Positions 20,850 to 31,606 of a DNA stretch of 64,000 nt are shown piece by piece. The notes below the pieces were generated by a model. That model was not told the origin of the DNA. It worked only from the letters and a program-made list of their open reading frames with translations, and ran no database searches. The stretch spans positions 124,001 to 188,000 of the forward strand of contig JAODTK010005913.1 of NCBI GenBank assembly GCA_026419785.1. The letters run 5' to 3'. Position numbers and translations under genes: made by a program. How positions within the stretch are numbered: the first letter of the stretch is position 1; every line of letters begins with the position of its first letter. This DNA is from Sclerodactyla briareus (Eukaryota > Echinodermata > Holothuroidea > Dendrochirotida > Sclerodactylidae).

Positions 20850-22100
20850 TCCTTGTGTTTAAACACGTTGCTGCTGGATCTGTCGGATACAGTTTACGAC
20901 ATAGCAGTCGGGCTTCAAATATTGGTGGGGGAGGACAAAAGCATTGCGTCCCCTACCCTTCTGATTCGGGTCATCAGGGACTGTCATTGGCCTATGCTTT
21001 CATACCTTCCGATGCTCCACTACAAGACATTTTTTGCAGCCCATGGTATCCAGTCCTGTCGCCTATGCTGACGCACTCCAGCTCTATCTGACATTCGACC
21101 CTTCTGCTCCGTGCAGTCGCTGTGAATCGGATGGAGGCATGTATCACCGATCACCACCGCATAAGATCCCTGGTGCCGCTGCCAATTAGCTTGTGCTGAA
21201 TGCCAGAAGACAGAGTTTTGTTTCTTCTCTTCACACTTCACAGTATTTCTCCTTGGCGTCCTACCATCAATGTCGACAACTCTGTCATCGAACCTGTAGC
21301 TAAATTTAGGAATAATCATGGACTCTTCTTGAAATATGTCTAGCCATGTGCAAACCATTTGTAAAGCTGCTCTGCACGCAAGTAGAATGATCAGGGAACT
21401 TCGTCAGTACCTCGATCGAAGAACCACCACCATGCTGATCCATGCCTTTGCACATCTAGGCTGGATGCTTGTATTCCTTTTTGTTTGCCTCCTAAAACCT
21501 CATTAACAAACTTCAGCGAGTGCAAAACCTTGCTGCTCGACTTGGTCCTCTGGTTCCCTCGTTGTGTGCTATCACTTCTCACTGCTCGCAGCTTCACTGG
21601 CTCCCTAAATTGCAGAGAATTGCTTTTAAAATCCTTCTACTCCTTCCAAGCTGTCAACTTATGGCTCCCAATTTCATCTCAGAGCTTGTTCAGCTGCATG
21701 TTCCTTCTATAGCGTTAAGTCAGCATCTAATCATCAGCTCAAATTCATGGCCTCATCGTCCACCAAGTTCTATGGGGATCGTTCGTTTGCTTCTGCTGCT
21801 CGTCCCTTAGGGAATGCTCTCCCAAACTCTTTCGTCTGGCCCGACTGTGGCTACTTTCAAGTCTTGTCTTAAAACGTTCCTTTTCACCCAGCTTCTCTGT
21901 CTGCTAATCTTTTGTTGTTTTCTGTCTGGGTTGTTTGTTTCTCCCTTTTTTTGTTTTTTTGTTCCTTTCAGGTCTTTCTGGTTCAAGACCTTCTTCTGTT
22001 TCCCATTCGCTTCCTGTCTGGTTTATTATTAGGTCTGTATAGCGCCTAGAGCTGTTGCATTAGGCCGCTCTATCAAGTCCCCATTTTTATTATTTATTAC
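20850..22100 (+). pseudogene. L2/CR1-like RT fossil, 3' piece
   Basis: Continues the RT interrupted at 19,725. Blocks: a decayed GVPQGSVLGP equivalent near 20,960-21,000, YADALQLYLTFDPSA at 21,064-21,108 (the catalytic YADD degraded to YADA), PTINVDNSVIEPVAKFRN near 21,265-21,310, VQNLAARL, LHWLP...RIAFKILLL (21,590-21,640), NFISELVQLHVPS, RSFASAARPLGNALPNS (about 21,780) and FKSCLKTFLF. The 3' end carries TAGCGCCTAGAGCTG and an ATTATTTATTA tail (to about 22,100), like the simple-repeat tails of L2-type elements. Loss of the second catalytic Asp and the frameshifts make it inactive. Confidence 0.87.
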
Positions 22101-22109
22101 GATCGTAAC

Positions 22110-23250
22110 CTACTGCCTCAGATTTCCGAATTCTCGGAGTAGTGTAAACGCTGATATGATGTCCCGTATAACGTGTGGCAGCGCCTTTACGTTCAGTTGC
22201 ATGCGCTGCATATGATTACATTCGCTCACTCGGCTCAACGTACTTCCCACTTCCTTTGTTTCCAACCCCGACAAATTGAATGTACAGCACTCATGTCAAT
22301 AGGATGTGAAGGGATGAACGTGGAACTCGGCTTATCATTACGGGGATTGCGCACTGCAAAAGAACTGCAGTTCGTAATACATACTTACTAATAAACTACA
22401 CGAACACCCCCCCCCCCCCCTCTTCCTCCCGAGACCAACGATGCCCCAACAAATCAATGACAACTGCAGCAATCCTCCTCCAATATATATGAGTTTCCAT
22501 ATATGTATTCCTTTACATTGGATCAGGCAATGACTAATTCACAGTAACTTGTTTCAGGTGTTCGCGAAATTGGCAATATGTGTAGGGGCTCTGGGGAATG
22601 GGGTGGGATGAGACACACGGGGTCACAGGTCATAGCCCATAAAATTTACCGCACTGTACCAATTTTGAGAATCACCCTCCACCTGATTCAACTCTTTCAA
22701 GTAGTTCATCATACCAGCTTTTTCGTAAGAGGATTCAGGCCAGGTTTCCATAAAGTTCCAGATATTACACTTTCACGACCATCGACGAATGATTTTTCTT
22801 AATTCTCGTTGTATAATTCTCCATTCATACACAAATGAATATAACGATTTAGGTTATTGGTGTTTAGTAGGCTGAGGATGCATTGCAGCAAACTAATGGC
22901 AATTGCATGTGGGGGTACAGTAAGACATGTCAAAGTTACGGCTGCGCGTCTTTTTAATTTTGCCATATTCGCATTACCATTTTTCGTGGTTATACTTTAA
23001 GAGAAGAAAATGATACGGTCGGCAAAACAACGATGGGTTACACTGGAAAGGTCGGGCAACGTTTGCACGAACTGTGTTGGAACAATCTTTCGAAATTCCC
23101 CTGTCTAAAATTGCACGTCCATTAGCACAAAATGTTACTACGTACTAATTATTTCATAATTAATATAGTAAAACATGGACTCGGATAAATTGATTCCATT
23201 TTCAACGAGTGGTCACAGTTTAAAACAAGGCCGCACTGATATCGCTATCA
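22110..23250. other. Unassigned sequence with C-run
   Basis: A C-run lies at 22,407-22,420. No conserved frames, arrays or inverted repeats were recognised. Confidence 0.4.
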
Positions 23251-23257
23251 TTGTGGA

Positions 23258-23356
23258 GGACTCGAGGCCGGCTTCGGCCTCGCCTCGAGCTGGCGGCCCC
23301 GGCCTCGTAGTTTCCGGCCCCGGATGTTGGACCGAGGCCGTTCGAGGCCGGACATT
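23258..23356. repeat. GC-rich palindromic cluster
   Basis: ACTCGAGGCCGGCTTCGGCC leads into TCGCCTCGAG and then further GGCCCCGGCCTCG, GAGGCCG and TTCGAGGCCG words. The first pair can fold into a stem with a GCTT loop. The GC content contrasts sharply with the AT-rich flanks. It may be a small hairpin-forming repeat or an insertion; no family was recognised. Confidence 0.6.
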
Positions 23357-24340
23357 TTCATTTTCTTGCTATAAAAAAAAAATTATGTCACCAATGATTT
23401 CTGGATTTGTTTGAATTAGCGCGATAACTTGAAATATCGTAGCATACTCGGTATCACACCCAAAAATACTGTGCCTATAACAATGTACTCTAAAAAACAG
23501 TTTTTGGGGATTAAACACTTTAGAAACACGATTTTGACCAGCTTCGTGAAACGGCGATTATTATCTATACGCGGTTTGGTCAATTGAACATAGTTTGGCA
23601 CAATATTCAGCATTTGAACGCGTTTACAAGAAAAAACTGGTTCAAAGTATGTTCTAAAGTGTTAATTTCTAACAGTGTTTTAGAGTGGCTTGTGGCGCTG
23701 TCGCACTTGGCCCGCCGAGTGCGGCCATTCAAGCCCTCACGGTGCAGTGCTGGAGTACCGGCTGCCTAGCGAGCTAACTGGCCATACACAACTTACAGTG
23801 CCGGATCGAATTGCACTGCACAGTGCACACATACGCTATTACTATTTTTGTGTACAAAATAATGAATCCGGCACGGCGCGGCCACGTTGAACACTCCGCA
23901 CTATGGACACACTGCCTGGAGATAGGCTAAGGTTTTGTAGTACAGGTATGCAGTGATGATGAAGATGACCGTCCCCCTTATGTCGTAGTAGGAGTTGCGA
24001 GGTGGCAATCACCTCTAGTCTCCCGTGCATGAACTGTGCATAAGCCTGGACTATTAAAATACAAAGAATCATGTGGTCTCTGTGCTGCAGATCGTGGAAT
24101 GTATTTTTATTTTTAATATAGATTATATTTTGCAGGACTTTGGCACAGTCCTTGGCCCAAAAGTTACTGCGTTACAGTCTTAATGGCAATTTTGTAGGTG
24201 AAAAAAATATTTAAACACTAACGGTATTTGATAATTTGTCAAATTAGCCTGAACACTGTAGTCTGTACATAAAAAATCACACCAAATTATTGTTGATTTC
24301 TTGACTTTAATAGTCAAAGAAATCTATGCAGTCATCACAG

Positions 24341-24391
24341 GTGTGTGTGTGCATGTGTGTGTATTGTGCGTGTGTGTGCGTGTGTTGCACC
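24341..24391. repeat. (GT)n microsatellite
   Basis: Imperfect GT/GC dinucleotide run, ending just before the left end of the TIR element at 24.4 kb. Confidence 0.9.
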
Positions 24392-24401
24392 TGGCTTGGT
24401 A

Positions 24402-25711
24402 AGCGCTGTTCACACTTGTGCGATACGATACGATACGATAAATTTATCGGATGGAGTGTTCACACTTGTGCGATATAAAATGTCGTACGATAATTTTAAG
24501 CGACGTCTATGCGCCTAACATACGGAGAAAGTAGTGGAATTTTATTTGAGAGAAGCACAAGTTTCCTCCTATTGTCGCTTCAGCGGCGGATCGGAATAGC
24601 CTGGTCGGCAGAGTTTTTGGGAACCAAGAGTTGTAATTTCAAAGCAATTCGAAGCTTTTGTCTTTCTATCAATATTTTGTTAGAAGGCCGGGAATCGCAA
24701 TTGGCGATCACGAATCGGACAGCTGACTCACCATCCCCGCCTACACTTTCGTTGGACACCCAGTTTTAATTATCCAAGAATACGGCGAAGTGATGTAGCC
24801 AAGAAAGCACTCAGTCAATTGAGTCAATTCAGCCAATTGAGCTGAAATTTGAGCTTGGTTACTCTGCTCAGAACATGCCTGTGGAAATACTGCTACGCGC
24901 CACCTGTGTACCTTACTATCCGGTACTTTCCTTACTGCTCTCACAAGACATAATTAACTTGGGGCGTTATCGACCTTAAACCCCCCCCCCGAAAGCTTAG
25001 TTCCGTTGCCTCCTCCGTTTCTAATTATTCCGCCTCTTTCTTCACATGAGGCTAAGGGTTACGTTCACGTCCAATACTTCAGGCTGTGGATCGAGCCCTC
25101 TGGAAATAACCCTACTCTGCTCCTCTCAACATCCCACACACTCTCCACCGGCCACTCACTACCAACCGCATACTCCTTGCTCTGCATGTCACATGATCGT
25201 CGTGGGCGCCGGCGCACATGACCCTTCCCATATCCCCTGGTCACATCATACTATCGTATATGGGGAGGGCTTCACGGATTCGAACTGAAATAATGGTTCG
25301 TAGGTCCCGTGCATTGCGGCAAATAGGTCCGATAAGCTATTCAAGAGACCAATGTCTTCCCCGGATACGTCCTACCCAACATTCATCATATCCCTGATTT
25401 TACGATCACTAAAACCCATTTTTCACGGCTAACTTCCTCCAATCTCCCGTTTGGCGTTCCATACTCTTTGCAGAATTGCGCAAGTTATCACTGCATTGCG
25501 CAATTTATCGCATCCGATAAATTTTATCGTACTATAAAGTTGAAATATTTCCAACTCGACGTCCGATAAATTTAGCGTATCGTATCGTATCGTATCGTAT
25601 CGTATCGCACAGGTGTGAACACTCCTATTGAAAATAACACTTTTTAACCTGACGTCCGATAAATTTAGCGTATCGTATCGTATCGTATCGCACAAGTGTG
25701 AACAGCCCTTA
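24402..25711. mobile_element. TIR element with iterated GATAC ends
   Basis: The left end is GTAAGCGCTGTTCACACTTG followed by TGCGATACGATACGATACGATAAATTTATCGGA. The right end is its inverse, with GTATCGTATCGTATCGCAC and GTGTGAACAGCCCTTAAC (25,668-25,711). In each arm the CACACTTGTGCGATA block occurs twice (left near 24,410 and 24,460; right near 25,600 and 25,690), so both TIRs are duplicated in mirror order. The body is about 1.0 kb and codes for nothing I recognise. It behaves like a non-autonomous DNA transposon. Target-site duplication is unclear. Confidence 0.85.
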
Positions 25712-25719
25712 ACACGATA

Positions 25720-25880
25720 ACTCGACCCCACCTTGGTGGATGTGGATTCCCCATAATGAGTACATGAATCCCCATTGTTTCGGGATCAGGTCAAAGGTCA
25801 TTCCAGGTTATCCCAGGTCAACAACTTCAAGGCAGTCAAGGAATCACTAGTTTGGTTTTGTCGTTAGGTTTGAACTATGT
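25720..25880. repeat. Dispersed repeat: ACCTTGGTGGATG... AAAGGTCAT
   Basis: Contains CCCATAATGAGTACATGAATCC, CCATTGTTTCGGG, CAAAGGTCATTCCAGG and GGCAGTCAAGGAATCACTA. Related text occurs at about 58,735-58,880 (ATGATGAGTACATGATCC, CATTGTTTTGGGGGTCAG, CAAAGGTCATCTGAGG) and at 60,375-60,450 (GGCAGTCAAGGAATCACTAA). This is a dispersed non-coding family with TGACCT-rich words common in marine invertebrate genomes. Confidence 0.6.
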
Positions 25881-26339
25881 ATGTTTGGATTGATTGAGTG
25901 GAGGTATTGCTTACTGCCTAGCCAGGATGGATTTTCAAAAAATGTGTCGTACCAAAATTGATTGAATGGCAGGTCTTTTTGCTAATCAAATACACAAACT
26001 TTTGGAAGCCAGATGGAGCGGTCGGAATCAAGTAGGCACCTGCTTTCATATGCCCTGGCTGGAACGTGACTATCTGCATGTCCAGCTAGTAATGCGCCAG
26101 TGGTAGGAGTGTCTATCCATGGAGGGCTAATTCTGCCGCAAACACCGGGCCAAAATTTCTCCCACAGATGTTGGAAACGTGTTGTAAAATGCAAGGCACA
26201 TGTTTTATACAGAGGAATGGCTCTCTTCTTGTAACAATGTATTCTATATTAATACAGCAAGATACTCGATGATGGTTTACAGGATGGTGTTGAGTTTGTC
26301 ACGAACTTAACGTTGTATCTCGAATGCCGCTTCAAGTTT

Positions 26340-27500
26340 CCATCTTTTTTGCACGCGCGTCTAGCCGGGCGGCTTGTCTATAGCAACGGAAGCCGGACTA
26401 TACGTAATTTGGATGTTTGGCAGGAGCTGAAGATAGTATATTAATACATCGGACCCTAACGAGAATTAGGCGAGTGAATTTTCGCCGGGAGAGTTCGTTC
26501 AGACGTTCTGAATTGCGATATTGCAATAGTTTCTAGACAGTGCTGAATCATTATTAATGGAAAAGAATTTCAAGAGGATTATTAGCGCATCAAATATAAA
26601 TGGCCTCCATCCCGGAAGAAAATCAATCGAGAGACACCGAACGCCTGCGCATATGTATCCTGTCGGTTCGGATCGTAACTAATTTTTTCTCAACAATTTT
26701 GAGAAACATGAGAACAATCGTGGCGAGATTCGAGGAGTGAGTTTCGACGTGGAGAGAGAGAGGACCAGTAACTGAAGGAGTGGCCGTTTTTCTGATGGGG
26801 TATCAATATCTGTATCGGGCGTTGGATATTCGATATTGCCCTCCCGTCCTTGCTGCTGCTGCACATTAGCCAATTTCCCTCTTTTTGCACGCGCGTCTCG
26901 TCGGCGCTTGTCTAGCAACGGAGCGTAAACAATATATGGCAGAGAGACGCCGTTGTTTCTGGATTCCTCCAGTTGGCAACGCGTATATACTATACGTAAT
27001 TTGGACTGTTCGTGGTCAGAGATGAAGATAGTATAGTAATACCTACGGACCGATCTGGACTCTGTGATTTATCGGCGTTTAGAGGAAACAGAACCAACGA
27101 CACAGGCGGGTGACTTCTCGACGGGAGATTTCGTCAGAATCGTTCTGAATTGCGATATTTCAATAGTTTCTGGACAGTGCGAATCATTATTCCTTAAAAG
27201 AATTTTCAGGAGGATTTTTTTTTTTTATTAGCGCTCGATATAAAATGGGGTCCATCCCGGACTAGGAAGATAATCGAGAGACTTCAGCGAAACGCCAGCC
27301 AGATTGGTATCTGCCGGGTCCTAAAAAACATTCTCAACAATTTTGAGAACGTGGGGGGAAACTCGTGGCGTGCTTCGTGCTTCGAGGAGTAGAAGTTTTT
27401 TTTTTTTTCCGGGGGGGGGGGACTTGGTGAGATTTCAGTAACCAAAGGAGGGGCTCGCTTCGCTGATTGAGTTATCAATTAACTGTGTCGGGCGGGGATT
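26340..27500 (+). repeat. Two-copy tandem duplication (about 540 and 620 bp)
   Basis: Copy 1 (26,345-26,875) and copy 2 (26,880-27,500) share, in order, TTTTTGCACGCGCGTCT, TTGTCTA..GCAACGGA, TATACGTAATTTGGA, GAAGATAGTATA, CTGAATTGCGATATT, CAATAGTTTCT, GGACAGTG, AATCATTATT and TCTCAACAATTTTGAGAA. Copy 2 has an extra segment of about 60 bp and a G-run (27,411-27,421). TCAACAATTTTGA is itself a perfect palindrome. No coding frame is conserved between the copies. Confidence 0.75.
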
Positions 27501-27509
27501 TTCGACAAG

Positions 27510-27945
27510 TTCGGAATCAACCAGCGGCCAACTGGTGATCTGGGTAAAACCAAAACACCTCCAGTGCGGGGATATCGAAAGCACGGTGTTGTGGGACACG
27601 GGATATCAACACAGCTATTAGGAGCTGGCTGACGATACCAGGGATGGTCCGCACAGTCAAGAAGGGACATCGAAGCCGGCACGCGAAGCGTAAGTTAATT
27701 TTAATGTTTAAGGATTTGAGACACGGCCGTATATATGTTGCAATCTAGATTGATTTCCAAATCTTGGTCAAAATTCAGAAATTTGCAGATATCAAATGTG
27801 TTACTATATAGTTATCCGCTTTTTTAAACTTTCAGAAACCTCTCAGTAGTTCTTTTGAGTGCCTTGTGTTATTTTCCCCTAGGTTTTCTACTATTACGTT
27901 GTGTGTCTTGAGGCCAAGCAAAAACCCGGGGTCACAACTAAAGGG
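27510..27945. other. Unassigned sequence
   Basis: No conserved structure was recognised between the duplication and the 3' side of the CR1-like RT. Part of this may be the eroded 3' end of that element. Confidence 0.35.
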
Positions 27946-27949
27946 GAGG

Positions 27950-29136
27950 ATAGTTCGCCTCCCTTCGGTATGCTTCCGGTGAAGTTGTGACAGTTTGGTC
28001 AACATATTTTCCCAAAAGTTTCTCACACTCTGTGTTTTTCAAGATGCATCCATTTACTTTGATTGCTAATCAATCGTTCAGATTTGATAATCTTTGCTGT
28101 GATCCCACTAACATGGTTTTATTTTTGTCAGTATGCATGACCATTTCATTAGCCTTACGCCATGTACTAATAACATCCATATCGTCTGTCATCTTGGATT
28201 TTTTTTTCAACAACGTAAAAGGTACAATCATCAGCATACATATCGCTCATGCTATATTTCAAAGTCTGACCCATGTCCGTTTAGATAAATCAAGAATAAC
28301 TATGGTCCCAGAATTGATCCATGTGGTACTCCACACTCAACTTTATTTATTTACGACCGGTTTGCATTAATTGAAAGTGCACTGGTGGTCCACTCCCCCC
28401 TTTTACACTGATATGATCGGAATCAATTATTGGAGTTACCTGAGACACCACAAAGTGCTAATTTTCTTGAGCAATATTTCATGATTAACAACGTCAAAGG
28501 CCTTTCTCAAATCGAGATATACGGTTCCTATATATAAAACCCTTGTCAATTGTGAAGCGGTTTCACGTGAGTGCCTTTTCCTGAAATCAGACTGAGCGGC
28601 TATGAGTATAGGTTTTATTTATTTAAATATGCAGTCATGGTATTGCATACATGTTTCTCTTATATCTTGGACGAAACAAGAAGTATGAGATGGGTCGATA
28701 AGTAAAACCTTTATGAGCAGGACCATCCTAAAACTTGTGTACGTCTATTCAGCCTTTGAGCAGATCTTTAAATTGCTTCCAACTCGAAGGAAATAATTTT
28801 CTATTACAAACACTGATTAATGGAAAGGACACTCTCAGCTAGTAATATCTGCACGGTTCTACAACCGGGCACTAAATTAAGGAAAGTCCCGTTGTTTTCT
28901 GTATATCTAGAACTTTAGGGGATTTTAATACAAAACTATATGAGATTATTAAAGGTATGTTTATAAACTGTGGTTTGTGTCGTCTGTAACCCCATCTTTG
29001 ACATTATTTCGAGAAACACAATGAAGCTGGGGGACCACATATGTAAAAAAAAAAAATCATTAGCACACCGTCGTAGTCACTTCTACTTCGATTCCCTCGA
29101 CGATGAAAAGATGGGAGACGGACGGCCTTGTAGTCA
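27950..29136 (-). pseudogene. CR1/L2-like element, RT part (3' piece of a split copy)
   Basis: Minus strand. From the 5' side: a decayed RT start (about 29,130-28,720), then LLIAAQSDFRKRHSRETA (about 28,620-28,565), YIGTVYLDLRKAFDVVNHEI (about 28,535-28,475; the catalytic Asp block), VECGVPHGSILGP (about 28,335-28,300), SDMYADDCTFY with an intact YADD (28,239-28,228), then SDMDVIS and MVIGSQQ-type blocks near 28,150-28,080, ending near 27,950. All core palm blocks are present but lie in different frames. The 5' boundary coincides with the BEL/Pao 5' LTR. The missing upstream part resumes at 35,020 on the same strand, so this is one element split by insertion. Confidence 0.85.
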
Positions 29137-29634
29137 TGTAGTGTAAATTAAATTGGTTCAGCTTTAAGTGGTATGAGCCTTGACCATTCCCCAACTATTA
29201 GTGGAATCGTCCTCATGGGCAATTAATGGAATGCTTGAGGTGCGAGTCCTTGTCAATCCACGGACATCGCAGGACCATGATCGGCCAGTGACCTTATACT
29301 TCAACTTGTAAGAATCCCACGTGTTAGGAGGAGATTGCGTCCTTACCGTGTCATCAGGATTACTAGGTAGATCAAAAAGAGGTAAGTTGAATGCACGTAT
29401 ATATCCAATTATTCAATGGGTAATCTAGGTACCTATTTAGAGAATCACTGTGATTGCCATTTCTAGGACTTCGGGGTCCATATTAATTCGCTGTTTGACG
29501 CATGTTGCGACCTTGTCATAATTGGGTATGTAATACTTTTGGCTCAAATCGTTATGTATTGGCACAAAATTGGAGGCGCTCAAGGGAACCAGAGCCCTGG
29601 TTGTGGTTATTTGTACTTTGTTGGGCGCAATTCA
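29137..29634 (+). repeat. BEL/Pao 5' LTR
   Basis: This is a direct repeat of 34,555-35,013. Both begin TGTAGTGTAAATT and share CTTGACCATTCCCCA, CGGACATCGCAG, AGGAGATTGCGTC, AGGTAGATCAAAAA-type text, CATGTTGCGACCTTGT, GGCACAAAATTG, CGCTCAAGG and CAGAGCCCT. Both end near AATTCAGTAAA. I set the end at TTCA by the usual TG...CA rule; the true end may be a few bases later. The two LTRs differ by numerous small indels, so the insertion is old or the consensus is noisy. Confidence 0.8.
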
Positions 29635-30660
29635 GTAAAGTAAAGTATAGTCGCCGCGGGAATAGTTGCGAAAACGTTTAGGTACCGTTGACCGCAAAAG
29701 CTAGGAAACGGGGGGGGGGGGGGTTTGATTCACCACGCGTGAAAAATATGGGGGCGGAGGTATCTCCCCGAGTCTGAAATCCATTTTCGATTTTCAAAGT
29801 AGTATCGTCATTCATGCTATTCCCGCTTTCCTCATTTTCAGTCTCAGATTGCTTGAATTTCTTTTCTAATATCAATTTTCAAATAAATATCCGGATAAGG
29901 TGCAAAAAATTTTCGCGCGTACTAACAATATTCTTCCCAATTAACACGCAGATTTACAACGATCGCGTGAATGGCTGTTCGGTATTGTAAGAGAATCGAT
30001 CGTGTATACAGTGATGATTAGAGTCAGGGTAGGTATATTAGATGCTCATACAACAATGCGGAAATAGCTGTAAAAGTATGGTGATGACCTGACCCTGGAT
30101 ATGTTGCAATGTATGCTTAAGATGAAAATTCAGAGTTTTTTTTTTTTTTTTTTAATTTGGCTAGTGCAATTTTCGTAATTCTGCATGGGATAAAAATATA
30201 CCAAATAGTATGTCTGGATACAAATACATAGGCGTCCTGAAGGCGTCTGAGGGTCCCTGAAGCGCGCCTGAGGCGTGGACATACGAGGCGGAAGCACCCG
30301 TTCCCTCTTAGCCTTCTAATTCGGACAAGGAACTGAAATTACCAGTCCAAAAATGAGACAGCCGAAAATGGAGTATTAAAAAAACCTGCGAGAGAATATC
30401 AAGCAGATCGAAAATAAAAAAAAATAAAAAAAAGTAGCAGTAAGAGTAGGGTTACGGGCGACCTTCCACTCTTTCCTCCCCCCCCCCCCCCCTCGTGATG
30501 TCATAGATTCCTCAAAAAGTAAATTGAAATATCTAGACAAATGAAGACAACATGGGAGAACCTCCAAATTTTTGGGTGGGGAGTTTTGATTCCTCTTTTC
30601 ACATGTGCTAGGGGTAGTTGAAGCAAAATCTGTTAACATGCCTTCAAGTTTCGGCCTAAT
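29635..30660. other. BEL/Pao leader region or insert, no frame recognised
   Basis: The position predicts primer-binding site and gag, but I see no gag motif. It holds a G-run (29,709-29,724), a T-run (30,135-30,153), an A-rich segment (30,413-30,434) and a C-run (30,479-30,493). A short minus-strand frame (29,678-29,875) is of unknown value. The gag region may have been replaced by other repeats. Confidence 0.4.
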
Positions 30661-30664
30661 CCAG

Positions 30665-31605
30665 TCGGGTGCATGGATTTACTAACAAGCTATGACCAGC
30701 TATGCCTGTAGTGAGGTACCAGTAGGTTTACTGATAGGATATAACTGTCCTAGGAACTCATCCTAGAAAAGGAAAATGCTATCGCTCCTGTTGGGGACGG
30801 ACCCTATGCGCAACTAACTATCTTGGCTGGGTATGTGGGCTAGTGAAACCCCCAAGAATTGAATAAGTATGTACATGGACCCTATTGGGTTGGTCACTTA
30901 TAGTGACCTCTGAATTGGCCTAGTGTACATCAAGGTTGGTGTTCATAACGAAATGGTACATGTCAGCGTCAGGGCCAAATGGTCAGGAAATCACTCGCGC
31001 AAAGTAACCACTCGAAACCAGTTCTATCTACCAAGTTTTATCCATGCTAGATGACTACGGTATTTTATATGTGTTGGTTGGTTCGTTTTCATGGGTCAGC
31101 CTCGACTTTGGTTGAAGAGAGTCATGGTAGTCCTCCACGGGAAAGGTCATGTATAGAGCTATCGTGAAGCATTTTCCTGAGAATGCCTACCATCAAGGTC
31201 GTAGCATTAGTAACTGGGGAAGTGAGAGCAACACTGGGTTCTGTATTCAATGGGGGGGAATGCAGCTCCTAAGGCGGAAGAAGGCTAATTAATGGTTGCA
31301 TTGAGTTGTAGGAAGCTAAGAGGTAATTTTGGTCGACGACAAATGTCGGACTTAATTGCCTGCTGATCGTATTGAGCACTAGCCCCCATTCTCGTACTGT
31401 GCAGATGATTATTTTAAACCTCGAGTTGATGACAGGAAGGATGTTAGGCGTTATTGTGTAAATTTTACATGTATGACTTCGCGTGCTCTCCATCTAGAGG
31501 TTCCAAATGCTGACTACAGATTCATTTACAACGCATTGAGACGTTTTGTAGCTATTCGTGGTTCAATCAGGCAATTGCGATGTGATCAAGGGGACAATAT
31601 CGTTG
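30665..31605 (+). pseudogene. BEL/Pao pol: protease and integrase N-terminal part
   Basis: GLLIGYNCP at 30,725-30,751 is the signature downstream of the BEL/Pao aspartic protease. GDGPYAQLTILAGYVG (30,790-30,840) follows in the next frame. The RT and RNase H regions expected next are missing. Integrase follows: KHFPENAYHQGR (about 31,170-31,202) is the zinc-binding H..H block, the RQMSDL block lies near 31,345, then DRIE..PPFSYCADDYF (31,365-31,412; first catalytic region), then FTCMTSRALHLEV (31,464-31,502) and RRFVAIRGSIRQLRCDQGDN (31,540-31,599; second catalytic Asp as CDQG). The frame is lost at about 31,605, where family-B copy 3 starts. This group is confined to metazoans as far as is established. 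The copy is non-functional. Confidence 0.9.
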
Positions 31606-31606
31606 C

